Below are positions 38,820 to 55,205 of a DNA stretch of 64,000 nt, in pieces. Location of the stretch: assembly GCA_037975125.1 (NCBI GenBank), contig CM075856.1:496001-560000 (forward strand), in the 5' to 3' direction. Made by a program: the position numbers and the translations under genes. The notes beneath the pieces are model-generated. The model was not told the origin of the DNA, did not search any database, and saw nothing but the letters and a program-made list of their open reading frames with translations. Positions within the stretch are counted from its first letter, which is position 1, and every line of letters starts with the position of its first letter. This DNA comes from Latrodectus hesperus. Its lineage: Eukaryota > Arthropoda > Arachnida > Araneae > Theridiidae.

Positions 38820-39660
38820 ACGTTAACACTAAAACGTACAAAAAATGCATTCAGAACCAAAAGTAAAATGGGATTTAAAGTTCAAAATTTTCAAATATTT
38901 TTCACTTACGAAGTTTAATGATTTAATACCAAACAACATGTTGTTTTATGAGCTAAACTGAGATTTATTCTGAGTATCGTTTGTGGAATTAAGAGCGTTT
39001 TTTATAATTGTTAGAATTCCGCATTCTTATATAATCAGTGATATGGAATAGAGCAATTACGAGCAATGTGAAAGATATTAATACTAAAATATAATAAGAT
39101 TAATCATAATAATATATAATTATTATGTGTGTGTGTGATTGACAGTTTACGCTGTCAAACTAAAGTATGATCATTATTTTTATGAGTTATAGCTTTAAAT
39201 CTTTATATAACATCAACAACATATCTCTTCATGTGAAGTATCCAAAATTTTTAAAAAGTGAGAGCTGCAAATAGTTATTATCATGAAAATTTATATATTG
39301 TAAGCATTACATTTATGTTTTTTCTAAATTATAAAGAAAGTGATGTTTTTAAATTGGCTATATCTTCTTCATTAAATTTTATCACTTTTTCAGTTTTATT
39401 TTATTGATAAAGCATTCCTATTTTATTGCAAATCTTAATAATCTGTGTTTATACAATTTACATAGAATTTACATACAATTTACCTATTCATAAAATAGTA
39501 CTTTTAAATTATATAAATTAAAAAATTCAGTAAGTTACTGCAATACATCATTATGCACGTTACTATAAAACGTAGAACAAGATGCACAAATTCAGAACCA
39601 GAAGCACAAAATGATTTTCCAGTCCAAAATTTTCAAAACTGTTTTCACTTACGAATTTTA
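38820..39660. repeat. Pair of diverged direct repeats ~735 bp apart
   Basis: 38820-38925 and 39557-39660 share the order AAAACGTA, TCAGAACCA, CCAAAATTTTCAAA (TTCAAAATTTTCAAA in the first copy) and TTTTCACTTACGAA. Diverged and non-coding. The open frame at 39553-39783 is built on the second copy. Confidence 0.65.
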
Positions 39661-40796
39661 TTGGTGTTATTGTTTGAGAGAAAAATAAATGCACTGTATG
39701 ATTCGCAAATAAATGCAAACATTTCGTTACCATATAAAAGTTACAAGGTTTATTTCATTGTCAGCGAGTCAAGAATCTTTTAGTGAAATCAGTAAAATTA
39801 GAATCTTTTATAAGCTGAAATTTTTATGTTATTATTGAGAAAATTTATTTTATTATTTACAGTTACAAAATTTAGTCTATTTAAAAAAATTATCACATTT
39901 ACAAAATTATCGGTGAAAAGTATTTACAGTTACAAAATTTTACTATTTAAAAATGTTAGAAAATTGCATTATTATCAGTGAATCAAGAATCTTTTAAAAG
40001 CCGAATGATAATTTTAATTGCATTGCACTATAAATTATCACGCAATGATATAAATTGGAAAATAATGCAAATTTGTTAGAAAGGTTTCTACCGTAGCTAT
40101 TTTAAGTATATATATATATATTTCACTTCAAATATAAATCAGAAGAAAGTTACATTTCCACACTGAAGAGTTATCCAAACATAACTCTTTTAAGTAAAAT
40201 TACGATTGAATGTTTTAACAATCAGGTTTCAGTGATATGAAAATGCTGTTATGTACCTACAAGTAATTTTAATTACATTAAGTTATAATTATAACGTAAG
40301 GATACTGTAGTAGGATCTCATTTTTACGAACACTCACGAATTTACGAAAAAATGGCTGGTCCCTAACAGTTGTTTATTTTCATAATCAAAATTTTTAATT
40401 TCCATTTACGAACTAAAATTTTGAAAAATCTCTTGTTTACGAACTCATTTTTATTCATCTTTTATTTTCTTTTACTTTTAATAGTCAATTATTTCAGTTT
40501 CTTTTCATTTTTTATTTTAAGGTTAAGAAATTTATATCCATTTTTTTTGCTTGAGTAATTGAAAGTCCTTCGAATTGAAGATTTATGTAAATCTGATGTT
40601 GAAATCCCTGACTTTTTTAAGTAATTCCTGTGGAATTTTACTAACCTAATCTAAGTCCTGTTTTTCAGTCCATGCAGCAGAGTAGCTTCAAATATAAGTA
40701 TCATAACGTACTTTTTGAATGAATGATTACGGCTTAAAATCTCCTAGTGAAATTAATACTCCAGGCGCAATGTACTTGTCAATCTAAGTTTAGAAT
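38926..40796. other. AT-rich intron, nothing coding
   Basis: Apart from the repeat pair, GAATCAAGAATCTTTTA-like and ACAGTTACAAAATTT motifs recur at 39767-39990. The open frame at 40370-40558 is a Phe/Leu/Ile run of low-complexity DNA. Confidence 0.5.
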
Positions 40797-41520
40797 GTTG
40801 TAGCAGAAAAACAATATCTAATCCATCCTGACATATAACCTTAATTACTACCATAACTAAATGTTGTAGCAGAAAAAGCAATGTCTAGTCCATTCTGATA
40901 TTTAACTTTAATTACTAATTATAACTAAATGTTGTAGCTGAAAAACAATGTCTAGTCCATTCTGACATATAACCTTAATTACTACCATAACTAAATGTTG
41001 TAGCTGAAAAACAATATCTAGTCCATTCTGATATATAACTTTAATTACTATTATAACTAAATGTTGTAGCTGACAAACAATGTCTAGTCCATTCTGAGAT
41101 ATAACCTTAATTGCTACTATCAGCTAAATGTTGTAGCTGAAAAACAATATATAGTCCAGTCTGACATTTAACTTTAATTAATACCATAACTAAATGTTGT
41201 AGCATAAAAAAGCATCTAGTCCATTTTGGCATATAACCTTAATTAATACCATCACTAAATGTTGTAGCAGAAAAAAGTATCTAGTCCATTCTGACATATA
41301 ACCTTAATTAATACCATAACTAAATGTTGTAGCAGAAAAAAGTATCTAGTCCATTCTGACATATAACCTTAATTAAAACCAAAACTAAATGTTGTAGCAG
41401 AAAAAAGCATCTAGTCCATTCTGACATATAATCTTAATTAATACCATCACTAAATGTTGTAGCAGAAAAACAATATCAAATCCATTCTGACTTGTAACCT
41501 TAATTATTACCATAACTGAA
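40797..41520. repeat. Minisatellite, 11 units of 64-68 bp
   Basis: Units begin GTTGTAGC(A/T)GAAAAA and contain TCTAGTCCATTCTGA, TATAACCTTAATTA and CCATAACTAAAT. The first six units alternate between AACCTT and AACTTT forms; the last five mostly carry AACCTT and the shorter AAAAAAG(C/T)ATC opening. Intronic, 0.7 kb upstream in coordinate of exon C. Confidence 0.96.
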
Positions 41521-42250
41521 GAATGCCAAGTATTTGACGACTTGAGAAGATGAGTTATTCATCCATGAACTTTGAAAAAGAATCCAACTGATGTCCGAAA
41601 TTTCACTTCAGAAACTTTATGAATAAAGACTCAGATGTAATTTGTAAATTTGTACGTAAGAACTATCGGATGATTAAATAATTGAGAGCAGTGATGAATA
41701 GGAATGAAATTTAAATATCAGATATCTAACGAGTAGAAAATCGTACTGACTGCATCAATCATCTATATAAAAGGAAGAAGAATGTCCAACAAGAATGAAG
41801 TACTTTCTGAGAAAAATAACAGTAAAATACTTTGTTGCATTGAAAAAAAATGGGAAAATATTTCTTAAAAGTATGATTTTGAAGCGAAAATAAATAAATC
41901 ATTCCCTAATTTTTTTTATCGAAAAATTGAAAATAAAAATTATTCTTACGTATAAATTTTATCGTGCATGTGTGTGTCTCTTATATAGTTCATATAATAA
42001 ATAATTAAGTTTATAATAGTAATTTATATTTATAAATCAAGAGCTGTATGATAAAAAAATTAATTTTAAGTTCTAATATTTATTTTCTTGTTTTATAAAA
42101 TTCAGATTTTGTAAAACAATTTTATGCCGTGTTCACAAAAACGAGCAATTATTGTTTACAAAGACAAAAATGTAAATATATAAGAAACATTTTACGTAAC
42201 ATTTACATTCATATTTTGCAAAAAAAAAAAAAAACAAACTACAGACTTAC
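41521..42250. other. Intron next to exon C, nothing recognised
   Basis: AT-rich; an A run at about 42221-42233 lies just downstream of the exon C donor on the transcribed strand. Confidence 0.5.
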
Positions 42251-42400
42251 TGATCGAACGCTTCTGCCAAATAAGCTCCTCTTCCAATACCATTTTGGTG
42301 GACATCTTCATAAGAAGTTAGATTGTTTTCTTCTGGCTTCCGAGGTAAGATGGAAATAGAGTCCCCTTTTGCTAGTTTGATAACAATTACTCTGTAGCAC
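42251..42400 (-). CDS. RPTP exon C: middle of the membrane-proximal domain
   Basis: 150-nt exon with acceptor TTTTCCAG and donor TCA|GTAAGT. It enters with 1 nt needed (AG+G = Arg) and leaves in phase 2. The 49 full codons start CYRVIVIKLAKGDSISILPR and end GRGAYLAEAFD. The pattern Y-x-V-I-V-hydrophobic, a Pro-rich loop, a Y-x-x-V segment and then AYLAEAF corresponds to the YxVVVxxL ... xYIAAxF blocks just outside the membrane in LAR and PTPRM-type phosphatases. The sequon NLT lies at residues 26-28 of the exon. The first codons complete the C strand begun in exon B, which is good independent support for both exons. Confidence 0.83.
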
Positions 42401-42759
42401 CTGGAAAATGACAATTGCGCATTCGTATATTAGTGAACATATTTTATAGGAAAAAATCCATTTGAAACATTTTAAATTAGTTAAAATAGTGTTGGAAATC
42501 TTCGTATGAAGCCATTATAAATAGTTTTGACTATCAAATTGGCATTGAGCGTTTTACATTCTCTGGTGCGCAGAATTTAAGAATTTTTTTTACGAAGAAT
42601 CATCTGAGTGACTTGAAATTCAGTTATTAGAGACAGCAATTTGTATTTAAGCGATGATCAAAGCAGAATAGCACAGAAATAAATATAACTCATACACTAT
42701 GGAATAAAAAATGATTTTATTGAACTCATAGTATCATTATACATGAATTTATGTCTAAG

Positions 42760-43780
42760 AATAATAATAACAAGAGATGTTTATTAGTACGTGATGTATC
42801 CCTCTCCTACTGCAGTGGTTGCTTTGTGCACTGTTTCTTAGTACTTAGTACCAGACTGTCTAACAGTTCCTCAGATAAGAATGATCATTCCTCAATCAGC
42901 ATCTGTTTCAATTATCGGGTGTTCCCCAGGGAATGTAACTGTGCCGCAAGGCATCTCTTCAAAGCATCCAATCTATTTCTATCGGATTTAAATCAGGTGA
43001 TTACGGTGGCCAATTCACTCCAGGTCTATTTTCTATTCCCGATTGCTGCTGAACAGGAATTTGGAATAGTCGTACATTATCATGCATAAAAATTAACAAA
43101 TTTAAATCAAACCATCCTCATTTATAAAAATAAAGACATGGTGACATTTTCACAATGACTAAAAGACATGATTATGCTTCCATAAAGAATGCAATCCTGA
43201 TTTTTTTCTTTGGAATTATTAAATTGATACATAAAGCTTGAACGGCTACCAGGACTGTTGGCAGGTGGTGAATAGCCAAATGACCTTTCTTTTCTTATGG
43301 AAAAGATAGTTTGGTAAAAAGCCGTAAACACCCTCCCCGTCCTGTAACATTATTGCTATTAGAGCCTTGATTAATGTGTATGGCACGACTGTTACTTTGT
43401 ACTAAGGGAGCTCTGTTAAATTATCTGGCCTTTCCCAGTAACTCAGGCAGTGCTAGGTGGACCTTTTCACTCTCTGAGTTTTAAATCATTACTCAGTGAA
43501 GTGAACTCTTTGAAGTGGATTAGACTTTACAAGATAAGGAAATCCAGTGTCCATCAACAAAAGGAACAAAAATGATTCCTTCGGTACTACAGGTAGAAAT
43601 CAGAACACAAGAGAGAAAAAAGCGCATCATATTGTATACGAATGTAAAGTCCTTGTCCTTACTCGATTGACTACTTTAGGTATTCTCGATACTAAAGAAA
43701 TACTCAGCTCCATAATCTTTGATTTTATAAACAATGCTGTAAACCACCACGAATGAAGCCAGGTTATTTTGGTTTTGAAG
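42760..43780 (-). mobile_element. Tc1/mariner-type transposon relic
   Basis: On the minus strand the blocks FMHDNVRLFQ (near 43085) and GVNWPP-SPDLNPIEIDWML (near 43020-42960) match the second-Asp (HDN) and SPDLNPIE catalytic regions of Tc1-like transposases, with a stop between them and the intervening loop shortened. The plus open frame at 42751-43089 is the shadow of this. No terminal repeats identified; limits approximate. Confidence 0.65.
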
Positions 43781-44836
43781 ATTAGTACAAAACGCATTTA
43801 GAAGAAGTGCATTGGCTATCGAATCTAATTAAAAAGAAGAATATATATTATCATTCTTTGGTATAAAGCTTTTGTCAGCAGAAAAATATACTTTTAGATC
43901 ATTCACACAGATTGTTTATAAAAATATATAGACTGTTTTTCATCTGAAATGTAATAGCTAACTTTACATGTTTGAGAAAAAAGGCATTTCACATAATCAA
44001 AAAAATATTAGAATGATATTTTGCTTCTTGTTTGCTAAGATTTAAACAAATTGTTCGACCAAAAATCACATGTGGATTTTAAGCTTTTTTACATAAAATA
44101 ATTTTTGGGATTTTTGTCTTGTCCTCGTTTACTTTTTCTTAGTTGAGGAACCTAAACATAGTGTTGATAAATTTTTATTTTAGTAGCCATTTTAATGAAA
44201 TAAATCTGATTATAACTTTTAAAATATATGATACATTAAATGATTTTTATTTAGTTTTGATGAAGAAAAGTGTCTTTGATAAGAAAAAAGTACCTTTTTT
44301 CAGTAGCATTCTTTCTTAAACATCTTCCAGTTGTAAGATAATTTTAGAACTAAAAAATGAGATAAATGTTTTAAAATGTTTTGCCTCAAAGAAGAAATTT
44401 CTGCCTCAAACAGTAAATTGAGGTGATCTATGAAGACTGAAGACTTTAAAAGTATCAAATGATTTAAATACCTTTATACTTTCAACGTCTTATTATTTCA
44501 TAGATCACACTAAAGGCCTTCTGTCTTAATTAAATCTTAATATGCCCATTATCAATATGCTCATTTTACAGATACATATTGTTAATTTAATAATGGAGAA
44601 TATATTCGTGTGCTTTCTTTGTTTTAGACTACTTTCAATTTGTATAGAGAGCCACAAAATATCCATATAATTTAAATGCCTTAAATGTTTCTTAAAAAAT
44701 TAAGCCTTTTTTCCTTAAATACTTGAATTTTTCCTAAAAATCTTTCTCAGCACATTTACTTTTAATTTTTAAAAAATAATTAACTAAGGATAAAATTAAA
44801 TTATTAAAAGCAGAATACATCATTTTCATCATACAT
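43781..44836. other. AT-rich intron around the hairpin
   Basis: No gene seen apart from the hairpin at 44423-44508. Confidence 0.5.
44423..44508 (+). other. 86-nt imperfect hairpin
   Basis: The ends GTGATCTATGAA and TTCATAGATCAC are perfect inverted repeats. Inside, GAAGACTTTAAAAGTAT pairs imperfectly with ATACTTTCAACGTCT around a loop near TGATTTAAAT. About 28 of 38 positions pair. It could be a miRNA-like precursor or a tiny fold-back repeat. The fold was judged by eye and no energy was computed. Confidence 0.4.
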
Positions 44837-45107
44837 GTTGTTGTCTTGTACCAACTGAGCTGGCCTTATGGAGTGCGCTGCTCCACTTTTCCAACTGAAT
44901 CATATTTTGGTGTGGAGTCCGACTTCCTCAGTACACACCTGCACTAGATACCCGTTTATAGGCTTGGCAACCATTCACTCCACATTGATACAAGGAAAGG
45001 ACAAAGACAGGGTAGATAAAGAGAGAAAGTACATCCGTGCCCAAACTGGAATTCGAACCCAGGACCTCCCTATTCGCACTCAGGCTCGCTGACCACTAGA
45101 CAGGATG
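44837..45107 (-). mobile_element. tRNA-derived SINE, subfamily A2, minus strand
   Basis: The reverse complement reads from the head TCTAGTGGTCAGCGAGCCTG through the B box GGTTCGAATTCC, the body with CCTATAAACGGGT, and GTGGAGTCCGACTTCCTCAG (plus-strand order) to a GACAACAAC tail. It shares its body with the copy at 17703-17961. Confidence 0.87.
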
Positions 45108-45889
45108 GGGGATTTTAATCATATAAGGAAACTAAATTAAGATTTCTAGATGCAAATAAAAGTTATTTTGTACGAAAATGGATAACTAAAATTTGAAATA
45201 CATAAAATCATACAAGACAAATTTGATTTTGTCGATTTGTTCAGAAAAATGTTTGTCCAGAATTAATTTCACATGCATAAACAATACAATCATGCATGGA
45301 TTTCTTTTTTTTTAAAGAAATATAAGGGTGCATTTAAAGGTTCGCTTTTTGCTTAGGTTATAATAATGCTGGAATAAATATTATTTATACATAATTTGCC
45401 ATCATACGATACAAAACATTCATAAATTCGCGCTTTTGAGAGACAAATTTCTAAACATAGAAACCCATGAAAACTTTTAAAATCAATCTATCCAAATAAT
45501 AATTTTAGATAGTTATTAGTAACAAGTAGGATCTATCCCACAATTTAAGTGTAATCGTTCGTATAAAATATTTCTCCCGCAACTCATGGCTAATTTAACG
45601 AAGACCATAAAAAATGGATGCGAGATGCCTGTAAGAGGGAGCCACACCCTCGCCTTAACTGCAATTTTTTATGATTGTTCCGTTCTCTCTGGGCTTCTAT
45701 TATTCAGCATGAATGTACACTCTGAAGCGAGAATTTATGGGCTTTCGAACACGTGAATCGAAAAGCTTTCATTTTAGAATAATCCGCATGGATTTATATA
45801 TTAAAAGCTTTGTGAAATTTACTTCATAAATAACTGAACACACACACACATGCCACGACAAAAAAGCAACACATGATTTTATTTTTTAC
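45108..45889. other. Intron flanking exon B
   Basis: Mostly AT-rich; 45540-45770 is less so and has no open frame. This stretch lies immediately downstream of the exon B donor on the transcribed strand. Confidence 0.5.
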
Positions 45890-45998
45890 CTGATGAAACC
45901 ATTCCTTTCAGAAATTTTCTGGAGCTTTAACTTCAGTTGCCTGCATTTGTCAACACCATCAATAGCACTCAGCTGGAATTCTGGCATTGAAGAAGGAA
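45890..45998 (-). CDS. RPTP exon B: start of the membrane-proximal domain
   Basis: 109-nt exon. The acceptor ATTCCCAG follows a long T tract (the A run at 46010-46032 on the plus strand). The donor is CAG|GTAAAA. It takes 2 nt to complete a Val codon from exon A and ends in phase 2. The 35 full codons read [20 protein letters not shown] followed by [15 protein letters not shown]. The P-rich opening, hydrophobic alternation and the S-x-x-NG-x-I ending match the A, B and C strands of FN3-like domains. The split Arg then continues straight into CYRVIVI of the next exon, the expected NG-x-I-x-x-Y-x-V join. It is small and AT-rich, and would be missed by ORF length alone. The support is phase agreement and homology of the joined product. 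Confidence 0.78.
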
Positions 45999-46100
45999 CT
46001 GGGAATGACAAAAAAAAAAAAAAAAAAAAAAATACAGTGAGAAAATAATATTACAGGGTGTTTTCTTAAAACAATCACAAAACATACATAGATACATACG

Positions 46101-47198
<1,098 letters not shown>

Positions 47199-47571
47199 GG
47201 GCCTTGGAAGCCTAGTGGTGAGGATATCGGCATTCCATCCGGAGTTGCGTGGTTCGATTCATAACGCCACCAAAGACCCACAGAGTACATGTGCTCGTAA
47301 AATCTGTGGAATCAAAAGTCCTGTACTCGGTTGTTGAACAGTTACCATGGGTGAAATGATCTGGAGAAAATTCCTCCTCCTCCAGATCGATGTTAAAATT
47401 GAGGGAGTGGATTCTCTGGTGGCGCCATCTATCGGAGGAGTTTGGAAGTAAGTCGTACTTTCACTTTTGTGGTGTTCTGGTTAAACAAAAGACGCACCCT
47501 ACTGACTTAAATTCGCATAGCCAATGGCATAACGAGCTTGGCTTATCTAAGTTTCAAAAGTAACAACAACA
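47199..47571 (+). mobile_element. SINE, family B, full-length copy
   Basis: The head GGCCTTGGAAGCCTAGTGG has a degenerate A box and the B box is GTGGTTCGATTC. The middle has CCTCCTCCTCCAGATCGATG and GGTGGCGCCATCTATCGGAG. The tail region has GTTCTGGTTAAACAAAAGAC and CGAGCTTGGCTTATCTAAG, ending AACAACAAC. Family B copies at 30942 and 56524 share these blocks. Confidence 0.85.
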
Positions 47572-49738
<2,167 letters not shown>

Positions 49739-50449
49739 AACAATAGATTAACTATAAATATTTCAATCAAATATGTATTGCTGCTTCCATATTCAGAGTA
49801 AATTTATTAAAAATATTAAAACTGCTTCACACAACACAATCTTCGAAGCATAACTTAACATTCGTGTATTTTATTTTATAATTTAAACCTGTAAAACAAA
49901 TCTGCTTAACTTAAGACAGAAAATTATTAATTTACGATATTTCTATACTAATAAAAATTGAATGGAATTCTGAAAATTAACCAGAAAACACAAAACATTC
50001 CATTAGAGCCAAGTATTCAGAAACTCTGATACACTCATATTCATAAAATAGGGGTAATGGTAGTTTGCAAAAATAAAGTTTGAAAAGCGAAATCAAACAA
50101 CATACATATAAGTCAATTTATGAAGTAAAAGCAAATGTATGAAGAAATGATACAGGCATAAGAATGTTTATAAAGCTGCAGCATATGTCCTCAAAAAATA
50201 AATAAATAAATGAAAATGAAATAAAAAAAATAAATAACGCCATCACATAATTATTTTAGCAAGTAATCAGATTCACATGATTCGATCAGGTATTATAGAA
50301 GATTAAAATTATACAAGGAAAACTTTTAAGAATATTCCAAATCAGAAGAATAGATATTTTTAAATAATCTTATAAATCAAACTGTATAATTTTAATGAAA
50401 ATATCCTCGTGAAAACTAATTTTAAAACTCAAAACCATAATAAAATGTT
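49739..50449. other. AT-rich intron, nothing recognised
   Basis: No supported feature. Confidence 0.5.
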
Positions 50450-50801
50450 TTTAAAAAGAATTTAATTTTGTCATAAGCAAGACATTAATCTTAAGATTTA
50501 AAAAAGATTATTTACAAATATTGCCAATTATTAGTTTAGAATTCTATTAATTAATGAAATTTTTAAAATTCAAATCGTCGTTACCGATTTAAACTAATCA
50601 TAAATTGAATGTTTTGTCATATTTTCATTTTGCCTTTTCTTCTATTGTCAACGTGTTAATGGCTTGAAAACAATGAAAAATGGCTTCGTAATCCTCTGCT
50701 TTGGATCTTATATATGCTCTCTTTGGACCTTATATATGCAGTCATTTTGTTAACAAAATGAACTTCCACAATATTCTCAGACATTTGATTGTAATCTTCG
50801 A

Positions 50802-51054
50802 GGCACAGGTGCCGTATAATCCATGATGTCAAACTCTGAGATTGGCGACATTTTGGCTGATTTTTTTATGTATCTGGCAACCTCGTTTTTATTACATCAG
50901 ACACATGGAGACCCATAAGAATTACGCAGAAAATTCTATTTTGGTAACCGTAGTATTTACGTCATCGCGCACGTCACGATACGTCATCTTGGCAACACTT
51001 CTTCATCGCCAAAAAATTCAGAGTTTGGAATCATGGATTATACGGCACCTGTGC
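50802..51054 (+). mobile_element. MITE copy 1 (~253 bp)
   Basis: The ends GGCACAGGTGCCGTATAATC and GATTATACGGCACCTGTGC are inverted repeats extending ~45 bp inward to a TTGGCGA block. The interior has GGAGACCCATAAGAATTACG and a run of CGTCA motifs (ACGTCATC, ACGTCACG, ACGTCATC). Translating frames through it are meaningless. Confidence 0.85.
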
Positions 51055-51126
51055 TACTTCATCTTGTTTGCTGATGTTCAAAGAATGCAATTTGAAGATA
51101 GGCAGCAAATCCGTCGACAAATCTAA

Positions 51127-51380
51127 GGCACAGGTGACGTATAATGCATGATGCCAAATTCTGAGAATGGCGATTTTTTGACGGATTTTCATTATGTATC
51201 TGACGACCTCGTTTTTATTACGTCATACACATGGAGACCCATAAGAATTATGCAGAAAATTCTATTTTGGTAACCGTAATATTTACGTCATCACGCACGT
51301 CACGAAACGTCATCTTGCAAACATTTCTTTATCCCAAAAAAATTCAGAATTTGGAATCATGGATTATACGGCAACTGAGC
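51127..51380 (+). mobile_element. MITE copy 2 (~254 bp), inserted in the composite repeat
   Basis: Same family as the neighbouring copy, with ends GGCACAGGTGACGTATAATG and ATGGATTATACGGCAACTGA. Same internal CGTCA cluster. Same orientation as copy 1, 72 bp away. Confidence 0.85.
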
Positions 51381-51664
51381 CAAATCGAATTTTACGACGC
51401 CATGTCTATACGATGTGACATAGATGAAACGTTATTGAACGGCATGGATAATTTAAACCAATGATCATCGTAATAAAGTGATGTAATCAAGATGTCAATT
51501 GTAACGTAAGATACAATCACTTTATGGCTGAAAAAAGGAAAAGACAGAAATGTAACAGTATATATGTTTGATAAGAGAGTTAACAAGACGCGTGTTTTCC
51601 ATGTATTACATTATGATTCATAGAGTTTCTATAGTTGTTTAATATCTATAGATTTTAATATAGT

Positions 51665-52456
<792 letters not shown>

Positions 52457-52711
52457 GCGTTATTGATCTGTGTTGTTGTTGTTGTTATTGCATGCCCCCA
52501 AAGGCCAGCAGCGCTAGACCAAGTCCATGACGTTGTACACTCTACAATAGTCCAAAAGCAGGAGAGGGTCGTCATCCAAGTCCTGCCTGGAGAGCCCTAG
52601 GCACTCAAGGATATGTTCAGGTGAAGCCTGCTCGGTAGAGCAGTTGTTACAGGTTTCAAAGGTTCGGGAACCCTCACAAAATTTTAGGGTTCTACTGATC
52701 TGTTGTTGCAC
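52457..52711 (-). mobile_element. Non-LTR retrotransposon 3' end fragment
   Basis: The minus strand encodes 65 residues ending a reading frame: C-x-x-C-type cysteines in FETCNNCSTEQASPEHILEC, then LGLSRQDLDDDPLLLLDYCR and VYNVMDLV before the stop. This C-x-x-C ... H-x-x-x-x-C knuckle and the DPLLLLDY-x(7)-MDLV ending resemble the C-terminus of RNase H-bearing non-LTR elements. A GCAATAACAACAACAAC tail follows. It is severely 5'-truncated. Confidence 0.68.
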
Positions 52712-55205
52712 TTCATTTGTTCTTTTTGACCGTTATTGTCAAATATTGGTCATATCTCAGGCTTTATTATTCAATAATAGTGTAATGTTCACACTCTAAA
52801 CAAGCAGTAAAGAAAACCATCAAAATGCTGTTTTTTATATCAGATGTTTGCTTATAACATTGTATGGCTTATCGTAAGCTTTGGAATTACATAAATGTTT
52901 TATCACTGTTCCTAATATAATTTTCCCTTAGTCTCTCATCATAGTGACGTAATAAATGTCACCTGATGGCTTCCTGTTACCTGTAACACATTGTTTTTTA
53001 ACATATTTGTTACAATCCTCTAGATTAAAATTTTATTTTAGAGATAACAGTTTCGTATGATTCCGAATTATCCTCAGTTTATGGATATAAGTGGGACTCT
53101 AAGATTATGGTGAAAATAAAATCTAATATTTTTTAATATGCAGAGAGCAAAAATGAAAATGCTTGACATAATAATATTTATATGATTAAATATGATTTGC
53201 ATAAAAATCAACAGTTCTCAAGGAACACGTAGTCATATTACATCAATAACCACAAGCCTACCAAGTTCATATTGTGTATTACATTTTGCAGAAAGTGTCC
53301 ATTTCCTTTTTGATCTGAGTACAAGGTTAAAACTGGTTGAAGATGATAGGAAAGAAAGAGACAATTTTTAATGTCTTTGATTATTCTAATTGTTCATATA
53401 TTTAAACTTTGTAATGTGCTTTTAGAAAAGAGTATGGTAAGGAACCACCATGTAAACAAATATTTTTGTGTTTTTTATATAGCTTAAGGATGATAATTGT
53501 TTGTTATTAAATGTGTGGAATGAGTTTGATTGACGGTTAGACGTAAGTCGTGTCACTAAAAGGGCACATAATGCACATTTGTAACGGGTGAACTACTTGG
53601 TGAATTATTATTTTTTCATATATCTTTCATATGTATAAGTGTAATATTTTTTAAAACACAGTTTTAAAAAGAAATGAATACAAGTCCTGTATAGTGCAAC
53701 CGATTTCGTATAATAAAAAATATTTATGTACTTTAAGAAGAAAACCATTTTTCTTTTCTATCATATTTAAGAGAGAAAATAATACCGAATGTATTTTAAA
53801 ATAACAAAGATAAATTTAAACTGAATAAAATCTATATAAAAATTCTAATTGATGAATATACAAATTATAATTAAGATATATATACAATAATTTCATTTAC
53901 AAGAAAATTCATAAAGAATTTATTGATGTTAATGTAGAGTTTTTCTCAAAACATAAAGATAGAAATATATAAAATATTTAATTTAAAAAGAATGTTATTT
54001 ATATTTATTTGATGGTTAATTACAATTTCAATTGCGTTTATCGATTAAAGTAAATAAAATGGCCATGATGAATTAACTTTCGGTCAATAACCAGATAAAA
54101 GATAGAATTGGTGTAAAACCAACAATACTATATATAAAGCTCATTCTCTGAATTTCCTATATTTCGATAATTATTATACGAATCTTTTCTATGGGAGATT
54201 GGAATTAAAAAAGACCATATCCACATTGATCGAGATTCTAAAAAAGGAAATCCAATTCCATTTCTATAAAAGGAAACGAAACTGATGCAAAGAAAAATTT
54301 ATAAACATAGGACGTCAATTAAATAGAGTAAGAAAAATATACTAAGATGAACTTCTATCTATAAAATTCTTCAGTAAAACAATTGAACGTATCACAGTTA
54401 GAAACAGAGACAGTATAGATCGAATTCTAAAGTTTTGGGAAAAAATAAAGTAATTTTAGGAACATTTAAGAAGTTAAATAAATAACACAAACATTATATG
54501 TTTATAATATTTCGTCGACCAAGAAAATTGGCGCAAATATCACCAGTTAAATATCGCTAATTTAAATAAATAACTGAAATTGTTTCACATTGCTTCTTCG
54601 TATATACTTAATAAGTTTCAAAACAGAATGTAGAAGATAACGATTAAAAATATCTGGAGGAGTTTATTTGTAAAAATAAATAAACTGGAATTTACTTTAC
54701 ATTTTCTGACAACAACAATAAAAAAGTTATTTAAATAAAAACCTAAAAAGACTCAATTGCTTCAAATAATAACATTAAACCCCGTTCAGTAGTTGTCAAC
54801 ATTTTACATCAACAACGAATAAATCTTAGAACAGTAAAAACAGTAATATTGAAACTCTCAAAACAAGTTGGTTGTGAATCAACTTGGCTAGGTCATTCCT
54901 TAGCCTTGATTTCAAATGATATCATATCGTCCCGATGAGAATGATATATTACTTGAGGAATTCTGAAATATTCTTTTCAAAATTCCTGGATGTTTAGAAG
55001 TTGCTTCTAAAGATATAAGCGAATCGATTATCAGTTAGACTCTAGATTTTAAATTGCAAATAATGGTAAACTTATTCTAAGTGTCGAAAAAGATGACTTT
55101 ATTACCCAAGTTGAAACAGATACGCGACCATCAACTAGTGTCGAATTTTCCGGCTTTGAAGTGAAGGAAAAATCAGCCCAAGTGGGACCATATATATGTG
55201 AATTC
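52712..55205. other. AT-rich intron, nothing recognised
   Basis: No supported coding sequence, RNA or named repeat. Confidence 0.5.

Larger units (their letters stand above)
50450..51545 (-). mobile_element. Composite dispersed repeat, copy 2
   Basis: Reverse-strand counterpart of 21828-23620. The right part lies at 50450-50801 (CAAGACATTAATCTTAAGAT, TTAATGGCTTGAAAACAATG), the core MITE at 50802-51054, and the left part at 51055-51126 and 51381-51545 (ATAATTTAAACCAATGA, ATACAATCACTTTATGG). A second MITE splits the left part in this copy. No coding capacity seen. Confidence 0.7.

Noticed and set aside
46053..46068. CAGGGTGTTTTC near a TA array, resembling the end of the DD41D element (also CAGGGTGAAATG at 63440)
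   Set aside because: The match is only about 10 bases before divergence and there is no paired inverted end; too short to call a solo terminal repeat.
50842..51126. 94-codon plus-strand open frame (also 51231-51464 and 55227-55466)
   Set aside because: All three are the same frame through MITE copies with inverted-repeat ends; the similarity reflects repeat identity and not protein conservation.
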